Positions 27,245-38,408 of a DNA stretch of 64,000 bases are shown piece by piece. The notes below the pieces were generated by a model. That model made no database searches. It was given only the letters and a program-made list of their open reading frames with translations, and was not told where the DNA came from. Each line of letters begins with the position of its first letter. Within the stretch, counting starts at the first letter, position 1. The position numbers and the translations under genes are program-made. Source of the DNA: Paramecium sonneborni (lineage: Eukaryota; Ciliophora; Oligohymenophorea; Peniculida; Parameciidae); assembly GCA_905182985.1 (NCBI GenBank), contig CAJJDN010000080.1:273813-337812 (forward strand). The letters run 5' to 3'.

Positions 27245-27545
27245 TTAATTATGCTTTTTCACTAAATCTAGGTATCTTAAAGGTCTTTTCAATTTTTCAA
27301 GATCTTTTTAGGATGGAGTATATTATTTAATTTTTTATTAATCTTCTTATTCATTTATGAAAAGCACCCCTACAAATCTTTTGTTGAATTTGAAAGCATA
27401 AAAATTAGTAAATCCTCACACTGGAACCCAACTATCAATAAATCCGAAACATAATTCAACAGAGAATTTGATTTCTCATGGGGCTGGATGAAATAATCTT
27501 AAAACATGATTTGAATAAATTAAAAAATGTTTTATTTAAAAAAAA
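27245..27545 (-). pseudogene. Relic of an unidentified protein gene with two in-frame TGA codons
   Basis: One minus-strand frame reads convincingly as protein over about 90 codons: HVLRLFHPAP, TGA, EIKFSVELCFGFIDSWVPV, TGA, GFTNFYAFKFNKRFVGVLF, then INEQEDQQKIKQYTPSQKDL and KLKRPLRYLDLVKKH. Both TGA codons could be former TGG (Trp). No short intron removes them. I cannot name the family. The composition and long aromatic segments argue against chance, so a decayed gene copy is the best reading. Confidence 0.4.
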
Positions 27546-27709
27546 ACTTTGGTTATAAAATGAATAAATATTTAAGTAAAATAAAACTATACAAAATTTA
27601 AATATGAACTAATAAAATCCTTTATTATTTTCCTAACCTTAGGATTCTATAGAGATTGAAACATTAAGTTTGTTTGTGTAATAATTTGAAAAAATATATA
27701 ATAAATAAT

Positions 27710-28596
27710 TCATTCCTTAAAAAGAACTCTACTTTTAATTTCCTTTATTACAAATATTTATTATTTATCTAAATCTACAACTTATTAACATATTTTGCAA
27801 TTTAGGATAAAAGATTATTATTTCATCATGCTCTATGCATATTTATTGAAACATTATTAATGAAAAATATGTGAGCATGACAGTTTTACAATAATTTATT
27901 TATTTTTGATTTGAGAAATACATATTTTACAGTAAAACCTATTAATTTAAGAGGAAGGAATTAATAATTCTTGTTATTATTTCTCAACTTTTACAATTCT
28001 AAATTCTCCATTCTCGGGAGCTATGCTATTGATATTTATTGAAAATTATACTCAAAATCTCCTTCTACAATAATATTTTTCAATAAATTTTATTGTTGAT
28101 TCGATAATAAGTATAGTGTTTTTCTAATTTTTAATGGAATATGCATCATAAGCATTTATCCTAAAATTATGATTACTGTAATGACAATTTCTATTTATTC
28201 GTCTGTTATACCAAAATAATGACAATCGTGTGTTGATTACTTATAAATTACATCAATAGCATATAGTATCATAAATACAAAATTTGTTATGTAAATCATG
28301 ATTAAGCAAACAATTATTATGTTTAAGAATTATTATGATATAATAGACGAATATGTGAAACTGAAATTGTTTATTTTGACTTAATAAAAGTATCTCAATT
28401 CTAAGATTGCCAATAGAAATATCAAGAGACAAAAAATAATTTCTAGGATTGTGTAGGTAAGGTATTCTAATTGACTATCTATAAAAACGCATCTAATATC
28501 AAGCACAAGAATCAAAGCAATAAAACTAAATGTTAAAATTATCAATATTAAATGCCAATGATATTTTCTCCTAATAAAATCAATTTCTAAATCCAT
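27710..28596 (-). CDS. Multi-pass membrane RING-finger protein (candidate E3 ubiquitin ligase)
   Basis: 286 residues with one 26-nt intron. Residues ~10-165 contain about four hydrophobic helices (for example WHLILIILTFSFIALILVL). The C-terminal ~60 residues form a RING-type finger: CKICISQIKNKQ, LSCSHIFHQQCFNKY and NCKIC, giving C-x2-C, C-x-H, H-x2-C and C-x2-C. Such proteins recruit E2 enzymes to a membrane and ubiquitinate nearby substrates. Topology predicts a cytosolic RING. Which organelle it occupies cannot be told. Confidence 0.82.
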
Positions 28597-28660
28597 ATTT
28601 TTTCGATGAATAATTTTCTTAATATTCGATTATATTAATAATAAATAATTAAAAATCAAT

Positions 28661-29307
28661 TCAATTAGGTAACCAGATATATAAATATGCATCAAATTAT
28701 TTATTTTCAATATGATTGTGATTTTTCTTTATTCTAACTTTATTGAAACCACTTTTTTAATAAAATCTATCAGCTTCATCATTCTAAACTGCCATGTCTA
28801 AATAAATGTAAGCTAGTGTTTTATTTGATTCTAAAACTCTCTTCTTTAACTATTCAATAATGTATTCTGCAATCCTTCAAATTCATTAACACTCCCAATA
28901 GTCATAATATAAAAAGCAATTTATGTTTAAAAGAATTAGTGAACAATTATTTACAGCTTAAATTTATTTTTATATTTTGTTTTCATCAATCTTGTTTAAT
29001 AAATCTAAGCTCCTATTAAATATTTTTCTTTTCTTCCTGTAGGAAATTTAATTTCAATCTCTGCTAAAAGGGATGAAGTATAACTATTTAAAATAGAAGT
29101 ATATAATTATTCTGTATAATTAATAGGTAACCATTCCTATTATAATAATTTAAGTTAAGCTATATCTCTATTTGTTTATACAGTTTTAAATTTAATATCT
29201 TTAAATTCTATATCATATAAATTAACATCAAATAATAATAAACTGAGAACTTCAACAATCTAATTAGTGTTATTTTAAGAATTTGGAGAGTAAATGCCTA
29301 ACTCCAT
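28661..29307 (-). CDS. NAA60-like N-terminal acetyltransferase (GNAT), frame interrupted
   Basis: About 215 residues. The order matches NAA60: QQEWLPINYTEQLYTSIL (Naa60 has a W-F-P-I-x-Y-P segment here), YLIGAQIYQTRLM, YIMTIGSVNEF, then AYIYLDMAVQNDEADRFYQK and SGFNKVRIKK. The frame shifts by one base near 28878-28890, inside the acetyl-CoA-binding motif A. Either one base is missing (giving ...VNEF-x-x-IAEYIIEQL) or a 26-nt GT...CAG intron is removed, which keeps the frame but deletes that motif. Both assembled copies carry the same sequence. A partial artefactual copy lies at 29865-30362. Confidence 0.65.
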
Positions 29308-30918
29308 CTCTAATCTATTTGTTTCATGCTTTTTCTAATTATTTTAAATTTTTGATTAAATCGTAAATAAAATTATTTCTAAAATACAAAAAACTAAGAT
29401 GCTATTATCTACATCTAAGTTGTCAACTTCAAAGTTAGGAAAATCCTAATTATAGAGTCCTTAAAGGTCTACTGTGAACTATCTTTAATAAGATCTTGAT
29501 TCTCCATCGAGATAAAGAATTAAGTTATTATCTGATAAATGGAATCATATCTAAAATGGAATAGATAAAGATAAATTGGAAAAGAGAGAAGTTCTTGAGG
29601 AAAGAATTAAAATTATTGAAGATGTTCTCTCTTAAGAAAAACCTAAGGATGAATAAAGATTTAAAGTCCTTAAGGATTAAGTATTGAAACTTCAAGATTA
29701 AGCTCATAATTAAAAATCTGAAAGAGAAGTATTTCATTTTATTTAAACTCAAAGGCTTTTGATGGTAAAAAAGAAAAAGATTTTAGAACTCTCTCTGATA
29801 ATGTAGCATTATCCTTTGATCAAGAAAGAAATATCAGAGGATAATCTGAAATAAAACTATAAANAAGCTAGTGTTTTATTTGATTCTAAAACTCTCTTCT
29901 TTAACTATTCAATAATGTATTCTGCAATCCTTCAAATTCATTAACACTCCCAATAGTCATAATATAAAAAGCAATTTATGTTTAAAAGAATTAGTGAACA
30001 ATTATTTACAGCTTAAATTTATTTTTATATTTTGTTTTCATCAATCTTGTTTAATAAATCTAAGCTCCTATTAAATATTTTTCTTTTCTTCCTGTAGGAA
30101 ATTTAATTTCAATCTCTGCTAAAAGGGATGAAGTATAACTATTTAAAATAGAAGTATATAATTATTCTGTATAATTAATAGGTAACCATTCCTATTATAA
30201 TAATTTAAGTTAAGCTATATCTCTATTTGTTTATACAGTTTTAAATTTAATATCTTTAAATTCTATATCATATAAATTAACATCAAATAATAATAAACTG
30301 AGAACTTCAACAATCTAATTAGTGTTATTTTAAGAATTTGGAGAGTAAATGCCTAACTCCATCTCTAATCTATTTGTTTCATGCTTTTTCTAATTATTTT
30401 AAATTTTTGATTAAATCGTAAATAAAATTATTTCTAAAATACAAAAAACTAAGATGCTATTATCTACATCTAAGTTGTCAACTTCAAAGTTAGGAAAATC
30501 CTAATTATAGAGTCCTTAAAGGTCTACTGTGAACTATCTTTAATAAGATCTTGATTCTCCATCGAGATAAAGAATTAAGTTATTATCTGATAAATGGAAT
30601 CATATCTAAAATGGAATAGATAAAGATAAATTGGAAAAGAGAGAAGTTCTTGAGGAAAGAATTAAAATTATTGAAGATGTTCTCTCTTAAGAAAAACCTA
30701 AGGATGAATAAAGATTTAAAGTCCTTAAGGATTAAGTATTGAAACTTCAAGATTAAGCTCATAATTAAAAATCTGAAAGAGAAGTATTTCATTTTATTTA
30801 AACTCAAAGGCTTTTGATGGTAAAAAAGAAAAAGATTTTAGAACTCTCTCTGATAATGTAGCATTATCCTTTGATCAAGAAAGAAATATCAGAGGATAAT
30901 CTGAAATAAAACTATAAA
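28810..30918. repeat. Exact 1,054-bp tandem duplication around a single N (assembly artefact)
   Basis: 28810-29863 and 29865-30918 are identical where compared, with N at 29864. Each copy contains most of the NAA60-like gene and the 5' half of SF-assemblin. The NAA60-like gene is complete through the first copy and SF-assemblin through the second; 29399-29863 and 29865-30362 are truncated leftovers. Confidence 0.9.
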
Positions 30919-31343
30919 AATAAATTGATGAAAGATTTTAATAAATTACTTTAACTATTACAAGGAACACACATTAATATGAGGATAGAAGTTAAGCTAA
31001 AATAGCAGAAGTCTTATAATAGGTTTAATTAGTGAAAAATTAACTGGATTAAGAAAGAAGATCAAGGTATTAATTAATTTTATTTAATAGAGAAGAATCA
31101 TCTGAAGCCTTATCTGAATAAATTGATTCTGAAATTAATAAGTTTTCAGATTAACTTCTTATTGAAAAGAAAGTTAGAGAAGAAACTTAAGGAAAAATAT
31201 TTAGAATGATAGAAGATGTTCAGGGTAAATTATAATAAGATATTAATTTTGAAAAAAGAGAAAGAGAAGCTACAACTGAAGCTTTGTTAAAATTATTGGA
31301 AGATGCATGCATCAAAATAGATAAAAATTTCAGATCCTACTGA
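30454..31343 (+). CDS. SF-assemblin / beta-giardin family protein
   Basis: 287 residues with one 26-nt intron (30784-30809) ending in CAAAG rather than TAG. A short Ser/Thr-rich head (MLLSTSKLSTSKLGKS) precedes a segmented coiled-coil rod: KWNHIQNGIDKDKLEKREVL, LQKQIDERFQQIT, and FEKREREATTEALLKLLEDA near the end, which is the family's signature C-terminal segment. SF-assemblins form 2-nm filaments in basal-body-associated striated rootlets; in Paramecium this means kinetodesmal or related cortical fibres. The 5' half is also present at 29399-29863 as a duplication artefact. Confidence 0.85.
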
Positions 31344-31637
31344 GTTTTAATAAAAATCATTGTATCAAATAAACATAAAATAAATATTTAAAATTTTTAG
31401 TTAATAATAGAAAAAAAAAAATTATTATATTTTTTATTCAACATATTGGTTAATCATATACTAGTATAATTATTAATCTTCCAGACAGGACCTTTTCCTG
31501 TTTTGGCTAGAAAATTTAAATTTTTAATTTAAGTTTTATTTTGAGAAGAATTCAAATTTTAAGGACTGACTTATTTAGCTTTTGTGGTGTTTATTAATAA
31601 TTAAGGAGGAAAATAACTTTTTGTTGTTATTGGTAGA

Positions 31638-32282
31638 TCAAGAATAAGTTTTTATTTTGTGTTTAGATTTTTTATAGGTTTAGAAGACTTGGAAGGCTAT
31701 TTCTGTAAATTTGGCATCAATTTCAACATTTTTAGAGCTATTTTCTCTCAACTTAAAGATGAAATTTACATCAAAATATTCTTAAGTTGTTTAAAAGGAT
31801 GATCCATTGCATTTGGTATTACTATAAGATTTTGAAGCTTAAGGAATAAAAAAACCATAGTTTCTTTACTTTTTTTTCTTTTCTTTATTTTCATCTGTAA
31901 AGAACTCTTAAATAATTCTTTAGACTTGACGAGATTCATCATATTTTTATTTTTCAATAAATTAACTAGACTAATCAATTGATATTTTTCTGGTTTTTCT
32001 TCTTTTATTTGGAAAAGTAGTGTTTGCCATCCTGATCTACGAATTTTAGGTTTCTGGTCTATCAATTATTTCATTCGGCATCTAATTAGTTGAAGAAGTA
32101 TAAGTTTTTCTAATCTAAGCAATTTGTTATTATATAGTATTGTTTTATTTATGCCAAGGTCCAAAAAAATCTAGATCTTATACTTAAATAGAATCTAGAT
32201 ATTGGTTATATATTATACCATCTTTATAATTTAAAGTATCAAAAATTTAAGAATCTCTGCTAACTGGCTGTGTTTTTTACAT
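31638..32282 (-). CDS. Hypothetical basic protein
   Basis: About 206-214 residues. A 24-nt GT...TAG stretch near 32194-32217 may be an intron but its removal does not change frame. The protein has a Gln/Asn-rich N-terminus with DLDFFGPWHKQ, then a basic low-complexity middle (FPNKRRKTRKISIDQSSQFI, ENKEKKKKQRNYGFFIPQ) and a folded-looking C-terminus (EYFDVNFIFKLREN). No family recognised. It lies 73 bp downstream of the PUF gene's stop on the same strand. Confidence 0.6.
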
Positions 32283-32355
32283 ATTTAATTATAAATTATA
32301 GCTTAAGCAATTTTAATTTATTACAAAATACATATAAACAAATCATAAACACATA

Positions 32356-33811
32356 TCATAAATTAAATGTTTCTAATTCTAATTTCTATGTCAACATTTA
32401 GTAAACAAATTGTCCTAATAAAAATATTTATGAATAATTTACCAAATTTATATTATTATATTTCTTATAATAGTTATTAGTTATTAGTAATTTTATAATA
32501 AAGTTCTTTTTGAATTTCTGAATCTGAAAATTTAAGAAAATTTTAGACAACATAATTACCATAAGCATTTGTGGATAATCTTACAAATAAAACTTATTAA
32601 TTTTTTTAACTTAGTAAGAGCTCCATGATTTTAAGTTTAAATTAATTATTAGAGAATTTGATAGCACAATCAACTACATTGCTAAGATTAATTTAGAAAT
32701 TTACCTTCCAAATTTATTTAGACTATAATCTTCTAGTTTTTCCATTATAATTTATTAAATTTAGTTTTTGATGTGAATAGGTCCATCCTTTAATAACTGT
32801 TGAATTATGTAATTACCATATTATGAAATACAAAGTTCATAAATTAGATTCATAATCTCAATATAAATTTGGTTTTATCTTTCTGGATAATTATTAGAAA
32901 TTGAAACAGCTTTTTAAATAATTCTACAACCAAAAGAATTCAAAACAAGTTTATTGATTTATCCTTCAATTCCATCTAAAACCCATAAACTTATTTTGCT
33001 TTCCATTAATTAGATTAATTTCTAAACAACATGATTACCATGTTAATCAATTACCATCTCTCTAACTTTAGATTTTATAGAATCAAATAAAATAGGAAAA
33101 TCAGGAGTATTATAAGCATTTTAGAATAATTTTTATAATACTCTACATCCATATTAATGAAAAGCTAATTATTAAGAGTGAGTTTACAAAATTATAAGTA
33201 TTTTTTATTATTGTAATGGAGTTCCTATTATAATATTCTAAAATACCAAATTCAAGAAGATTTTATATAACATAATTCCCAAAGACATCTTTTGATAGAG
33301 ATAATAGCCCTTTTTCAAGTTTATTAAAAATTTATTCTTTGATTGCCTAAGAACCTGCTTCAAAGGCTTATTGAATGTTTCTAGCCCCATTTTAATCTTT
33401 ACATTTAGAAATCTGAAATAATAGTGAAGTTTAATACTAAATCTCCTTCTAAGGAAGTTTCATTATCTGGAATAAACTAAGTAAGACCAACATAGGATTT
33501 AGGCTTTAATGCTGAATTTGGAGCACTTTATTATACTGGAACTTTAGTAAGTCTAAGATCTAAATCATAAGAACTTAATTAGTAAAATTTAAAACTTTGA
33601 TTTTTATTGTACTTATGGAGAATAGACTTTAGGACAATAAATTGGAGATTAATTTTATGTCTAATTAATTTGAATAGTAGAAGGTCTATTTGAAATATAT
33701 GTTTTTTTGATTTTGGCTACATTTTCAAAACTATCTAAAATTTGAAGGGAAAATGAAGATACCATCTAAAAGATCTCCTATCATATCCTTTTCATTTGGA
33801 TCTGGATTCAT
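32356..33811 (-). CDS. Pumilio/PUF family RNA-binding protein
   Basis: 435 residues with six introns (28, 22, 25, 22, 23 and 28 nt), the most intron-rich gene here; the model closes exactly. After a ~130-residue head, PUF repeats begin: SKCKDQNGARNIQQAFEAG, LSKDVFGNYVIQNLLEFG, AFHQYGCRVLQKLFQNA, VIDQHGNHVVQKLIQLM, LNSFGCRIIQKAVSI, CISQYGNYIIQQLLKDG, NKFGSNVVDCAIKF and LSTNAYGNYVVQNFLKF. Each has the N/G-x-x-x-x-x-Q RNA-facing helix. PUF proteins bind 3'-UTRs and repress translation or trigger decay. Confidence 0.93.
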
Positions 33812-34050
33812 TATTGAATGAGAAGATTAAATATATAAAATAAATAAATATTAATTGTTTAAATGGATAAACAAAGAAATAATAGTAAATAAATTTAAAG
33901 TACATAGAAAATAAAACATTAATATTTATTAATAAAATTATATAATCTTGATTACATCATAAGACATATTATATAGCTATAAATAAAAAAGAAATCTAAG
34001 AAATAGAAAATGAATAAAAGTTAGCAAATTATTTATAAATATATTTATTA

Positions 34051-35217
34051 ATGGGTATGTGTTAAAATAAGCCAGCTGAATATACATCAACAATACCAAG
34101 CTTTAAAGGAGATATGCCTGAAGCAGATGATGAAGATGATAATATAGGAGAGACTACACAATTACCAATAGAAGGGGAAAGTGTGACTATGAAACAAAAG
34201 TTATCATTAGAGGATTTTGAGTTAATTAAAGTTATTGGTAGAGGATCTTTTGGAAAAGTATTACTTGTAAGAAAGAATGATAATCGATAATTATTTGCTG
34301 TTAAAATATTAAGGAAAAAAATGTTGACTTAAAAGAAATAGCAGAATTAAGCAATTTAGGAAAGGAAAATCATGTCAATAATAAATAGTTCTTTTATGGT
34401 AAAGCTACATTATGCTTTCTAAAGTTCTTCACGTCTTTACATGGTTATGGATTTTATGCAAGGAGGAGAACTCTTTCTTCATTTAAGAAAAAGATTTAAG
34501 TTTCCTGAAGATTGGGTTTAATTCTATGCTGCTGAATTGTTGGTTGCAATAGATCTTCTTCATTAATAAAATATTATATATAGAGATTTAAAGCCTGAAA
34601 ATATATTATTAGATAAGGATGGTCATATAGTATTAACAGATTTTGGATTATCTAAACTGGGTTTTGAGAAGAATGAAATGACATATTCATTTTGTGGAAC
34701 ACCAGAATATGTTGCCCCAGAAATTCTATATCGTAAAAATATTATTTATTTTTATAAAGAAAGGGGACACACATTTACAGTAGACTTTTATAGTTATGGA
34801 GCATTAATTTATGAAATGTTATCTGGTATGCCTCCTTATTATTCTAAGAATAAAAGAGAAATGCTTAAAAATAGATGTGAAAAACCTCTTGAATTAAAAT
34901 CTTGTTTCTCATTTTAAGCAGCCTCATTATTAAAAGGATTATTAATAAAAGATGTATTAATTATAATCTATCAATAGCCAGGATTGAGATTAGGTCACAA
35001 TGGAATTCAAGAAATAAAAAAACACAATTTTTTCAATGGTATTGATTGGAAATTGGTTGAATTACGTAAATTACAACCACCAATCATTCCTAAAATCTAA
35101 AATGCTCAAGATTTGTCTAATTTTGCTCCAGTCTTCTTGTAATAACCAATATTAGATACTCCAGAATCAAAAATAAATGAATATTTTGAAGGATTCACAT
35201 ACTAATAATTAATGTGA
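34051..35217 (+). CDS. AGC-family protein kinase (S6K/PKB-like)
   Basis: About 371 residues if two introns are removed (27 nt near 34734-34760, acceptor AAG; 24 nt near 34952-34975); both are multiples of three, so the unspliced frame is also open. Splicing restores the conserved KDPGLRLG. Motifs: [48 protein letters not shown], activation loop [14 protein letters not shown], and a C-terminal hydrophobic motif FEGFTYQQ. The last two are the PDK1 and TOR-type sites. It begins MGMCQNK, suggesting N-myristoylation and palmitoylation and thus membrane attachment. Confidence 0.92.
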
Positions 35218-35287
35218 AAGTAATTGAAATAATTATAACAAATGTTGTTTATATATAATAATCTTTAATATGTAATAATATTAATAT

Positions 35288-35774
35288 TCAAGCTTACTCT
35301 TAGCCTACCTATAATTCTAATTCAGCAATTCTCCTTTGTAGACCAAGTAATTATTATTAAAGTGCAGTCTTCTCACCTTTTAGAGCAGTGATTTATTATT
35401 ACAATCTCGAATTCTCTGCTTTTTGATGTGCAAAATGTCTAAAAATTGAATATAAAAATACCTTTTCATTTCTTCTTCTATTCTCATGAGTTCATTAGTA
35501 AGTGTTTTTTTAACATCTTGTGTTTTCATACTTAACACAGATTCTAAAGTATCTTTTTCAGATTTAAGGATTTGTACTTCCTTCTTATGAAAATTCATTT
35601 CATCTTAGATTCCTTTAATTGTTTCCTTAAATAATTTAAACAATCTACCTCTAAACTCATAAGCTTTCCTTTTAATGATGCAGGGTTTTAAGATCCAGCA
35701 AAACTTTAGTTAGTTTAGCCAAGATCATTCTTTTATAATGTGTTTCCAGCTGCAGACTTAAATGCATTACTCAT
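35288..35774 (-). CDS. Small coiled-coil protein, probably ciliary
   Basis: 146 residues with two 23-nt introns. The head is Ser/Asn-rich; from about residue 45 it is one continuous coiled coil ending in RHFAHQKAENSRLQQQITAL, then GEKTALQQQLLGLQRRIAEL. This C-terminal block has a regular heptad pattern and looks strongly constrained. I recall similar sequences in protist ciliary coiled coils but cannot name the family. It converges on the AGC kinase with a 70-bp gap. Confidence 0.7.
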
Positions 35775-35857
35775 TAATAAAATTATTAAATATAATTTAT
35801 ATATAAAAATATAACAAATTGACATACATGTACTTTACATAATTATAATATATTTTA

Positions 35858-36683
35858 TCACCAATCTTTATCAGCTTTTTCTGCATCACCTTATTGTTCT
35901 GGTTCTTCTCCATCACCTTCTTATTTAACTTAGTTATCTGCTACACCTAATTAATCATTAGTGATTTCCTTATGATAGAACAAATCAACTAAAACATCCC
36001 ATTCCTCATCTATAAAATTATAGAATAATTTATACCTTATCTTAATTCACCTCTTAAGATCTTGACTTCTCTGGCCAATAACCAATAGATCATTGATATT
36101 GCTTTAGTTTCTCTATTTCCAACTGGAATTGGAATGTCAACATATTACAAAGGATTATCTGAATTACATAAAGCAATAACTGGAATATTAACATAAGATG
36201 CTTCTACAATAGCTTATTTATCCTAACAAATATTTATTTAAATATATACCAAATGTGGATCTGTTACTATCAACAATTAAGGTTCTTAGAATTTTCCACT
36301 AGCACTGTTTGATTGATTTGTCAATGTACCTGGTGTCCATCTCGATGATCTTGTTGAGCTAGCATGAGTATAGTGAGCAAATTTTATGACTGCTCTTTAT
36401 CCAATTGGTCTTGATGAAACAACCTTTATTAATCATCATTTATTATACCATAACATCTTGAGGTTAATCAACTGCTGCTATTACTCTGGCAGCTAATTTT
36501 ATGTGCTACCAGGTTTCCTCTAAATTCAGAATATATGCACCATTATCACTTCTGTGTGATACATATCTCTTCATATCAAAATGGAGTTGTTTTGTACCAA
36601 TGTGACACTAGAAGAAATCATTTACATAACATTTTTACTTATGAAGCAATCAATCTCTTGATGTCTTATTCTTTTCTGCTCAT
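35858..36683 (-). CDS. 40S ribosomal protein uS2 (SA/S0)
   Basis: 238 residues with four introns (31, 25, 27 and 26 nt). Conserved uS2 blocks appear in order: [85 protein letters not shown], and [15 protein letters not shown]. The acidic tail ends EKADKDW, close to eukaryotic SA proteins. It is part of the small subunit. Four introns in ~240 codons is dense even here. Confidence 0.95.
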
Positions 36684-37195
36684 GCAATCAAATATAAATA
36701 TCTATTTTTTTAAATATTTTACAAATCTCAATTATTCCTTAATCAATTATTTCTAACAGCTTTTACCACATACCAACTCTTACTATCTACCCTTTACATT
36801 CAATATACTCCATTCTTGAATTAAACCAACAAATACTCAATACTTTTTCTTACAATAATTTAAACAAAATTTAAATCAAATTAAAAAAAAATTTCAATTT
36901 TTCTATTTTTTCTGTATTATCACTCTTCTCTCACTTCATTTTAGATGAATGGACTCTATAAATATTATCAATACAAAAATGTTTTTCTCATCTTCAACTA
37001 ATTTCTATAAGGACATTGCAATATTTTTAAATAGAATTATTTACAAGGCAGGATAGTTTATTGAATATACAGTTGAATATATAATTATAGAGACGAATAT
37101 AATTTATTGCTAAATTAATTTGAAGTTAGACATCACTATAATTAAAAATGAATGAAAATTAAAATATCTTATAAATTGTTTTATATTGTATAATA
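36684..37195. other. Intergenic, nothing recognised
   Basis: 512 bp between two minus-strand genes. A 40-codon plus-strand frame near 36953 (MNGLYKYYQY...) is the best open frame and is not convincing. No repeat or structured element was seen; the uS2 promoter must lie at the low-coordinate end. Confidence 0.45.
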
Positions 37196-38119
37196 TCATA
37201 ATAAAAGGAGCAGGGAAAATGACACCAATTAAAACAATTCAATCCCATACATAAATTCTTCATAAATAGCGTATTGCGGGTTCTTAACAAAAGACTTACA
37301 TTATTTACATTCATTAGTAGATTATTACCATTTGTAATGAAGCCAACCATATGAAAGACAATCCAAAGCATTATTGGATTTTTCAATCTCTTCAGTTTCA
37401 ATTTCTTTACAAGAACCATCTGACCATTTGCATGAAAATATTTATAAAGATGGAAAATCTATCAGAGAAGATTAACATAATGATTCCTGAGTTATCTAAT
37501 TACACTCTTTTGGAATGCAAGATTTTGATTTTATATCATAGTAACACACATGATTACAAAAAACTAATCTATCTTCGTAATCTGAACAAGAGGATGAAAA
37601 TAGAGGATATTCTTTGCATTCTTAATTGTCATTTAGAAAACACGCTTTTCCATTTCCATCTGATATTGGGCACATTTCTGTAGTTCTTGACGAACAATCT
37701 AAATTATCAATTTTCGGACCACATTATCCTTTTTATGCAGAACATTTTAAGGAATTGCAATTATCATCCTATGAACAGTCTTATGGCTTGCATTAATCAT
37801 CTTACCACATACAGTCTATTCCTAAATAAAATGATGAAAAGCATAATTTTTTTGTTAAATCACTACATTTATAAGTATGATCTTCACAAATTTTGCTTGA
37901 TTCATTCCATTTACATTTTAATTATGTAAGAAAATGAGTGCAAAACTCTTCTGACTAATATTTGCACTCAAGATCTGTACAAGAAGATCCATTCCAACTA
38001 CAATAAGGAAGACTTGTACAATATTCCTTTTCAAATTCATCGCAAGCACACATCTCGGTCAATGAAAATTTTACACAACCATTAAGGGCTAATAATAAAA
38101 AGAACACAATGATCTTCAT
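37196..38119 (-). CDS. Secreted Cys-rich surface protein, possibly GPI-anchored
   Basis: 307 residues, one intronless frame. It begins with a signal peptide (MKIIVFFLLLALNGC), then consists of repeated short cysteine modules of the form C-x(n)-C-x-W-x(n)-C, such as CTSLPYCSWNGSSC, LKCKWNESSKIC and DCMWQDDQCKPQDC. It ends in a hydrophobic tail (LVSFSLLLLL) after a Gly/Glu spacer, as GPI-anchored proteins do. This resembles small relatives of Paramecium surface antigens. Several standard-code frames overlapping it on the opposite strand are shadows. Confidence 0.8.
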
Positions 38120-38408
38120 CTGATTCTATTAATTAGAACAAAATGAATTCATTTGATTTTGATTTATAGTAGAAATAATGTGAAACTAAAGTTAAGAAAA
38201 AATATTCTACTTCTTAGATAATCTGATAAATTCGAAAAATTTATTAAATAATTAAAAATAATTTTTTGTTTTATTATTAATTATTAATATAAACATAAGA
38301 ATTTAAGATAGAATTATATGTTATTCAGATTTATTAGATATGATAGTTTTTTTGATTTATAAATTAATTATTATTATAACTTAAAATTTAAGTTATATAT
38401 TCAAAAAA

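Noticed and set aside
29528..30807. Two identical minus-strand 74-codon frames, as if a duplicated gene
   Set aside because: They are antisense shadows of SF-assemblin in the two assembly copies; the plus strand carries the family signature.
31485..31501. Short hairpin ACAGGA-loop-TCCTGT
   Set aside because: A six-base stem with a five-base loop in an A+T-rich spacer has no context marking it as a terminator or RNA element.
31766..32065. Minus-strand 99-codon standard-code frame rich in Lys
   Set aside because: It is a different frame of the gene at 31638-32282, which is longer and starts upstream under the ciliate code.
37351..37929. Plus-strand frames overlapping the Cys-rich gene
   Set aside because: They have Cys/His/Leu-rich antisense composition and end at TAA or TAG, which are not stops here; the minus strand has a signal peptide and Cys modules in one clean frame.
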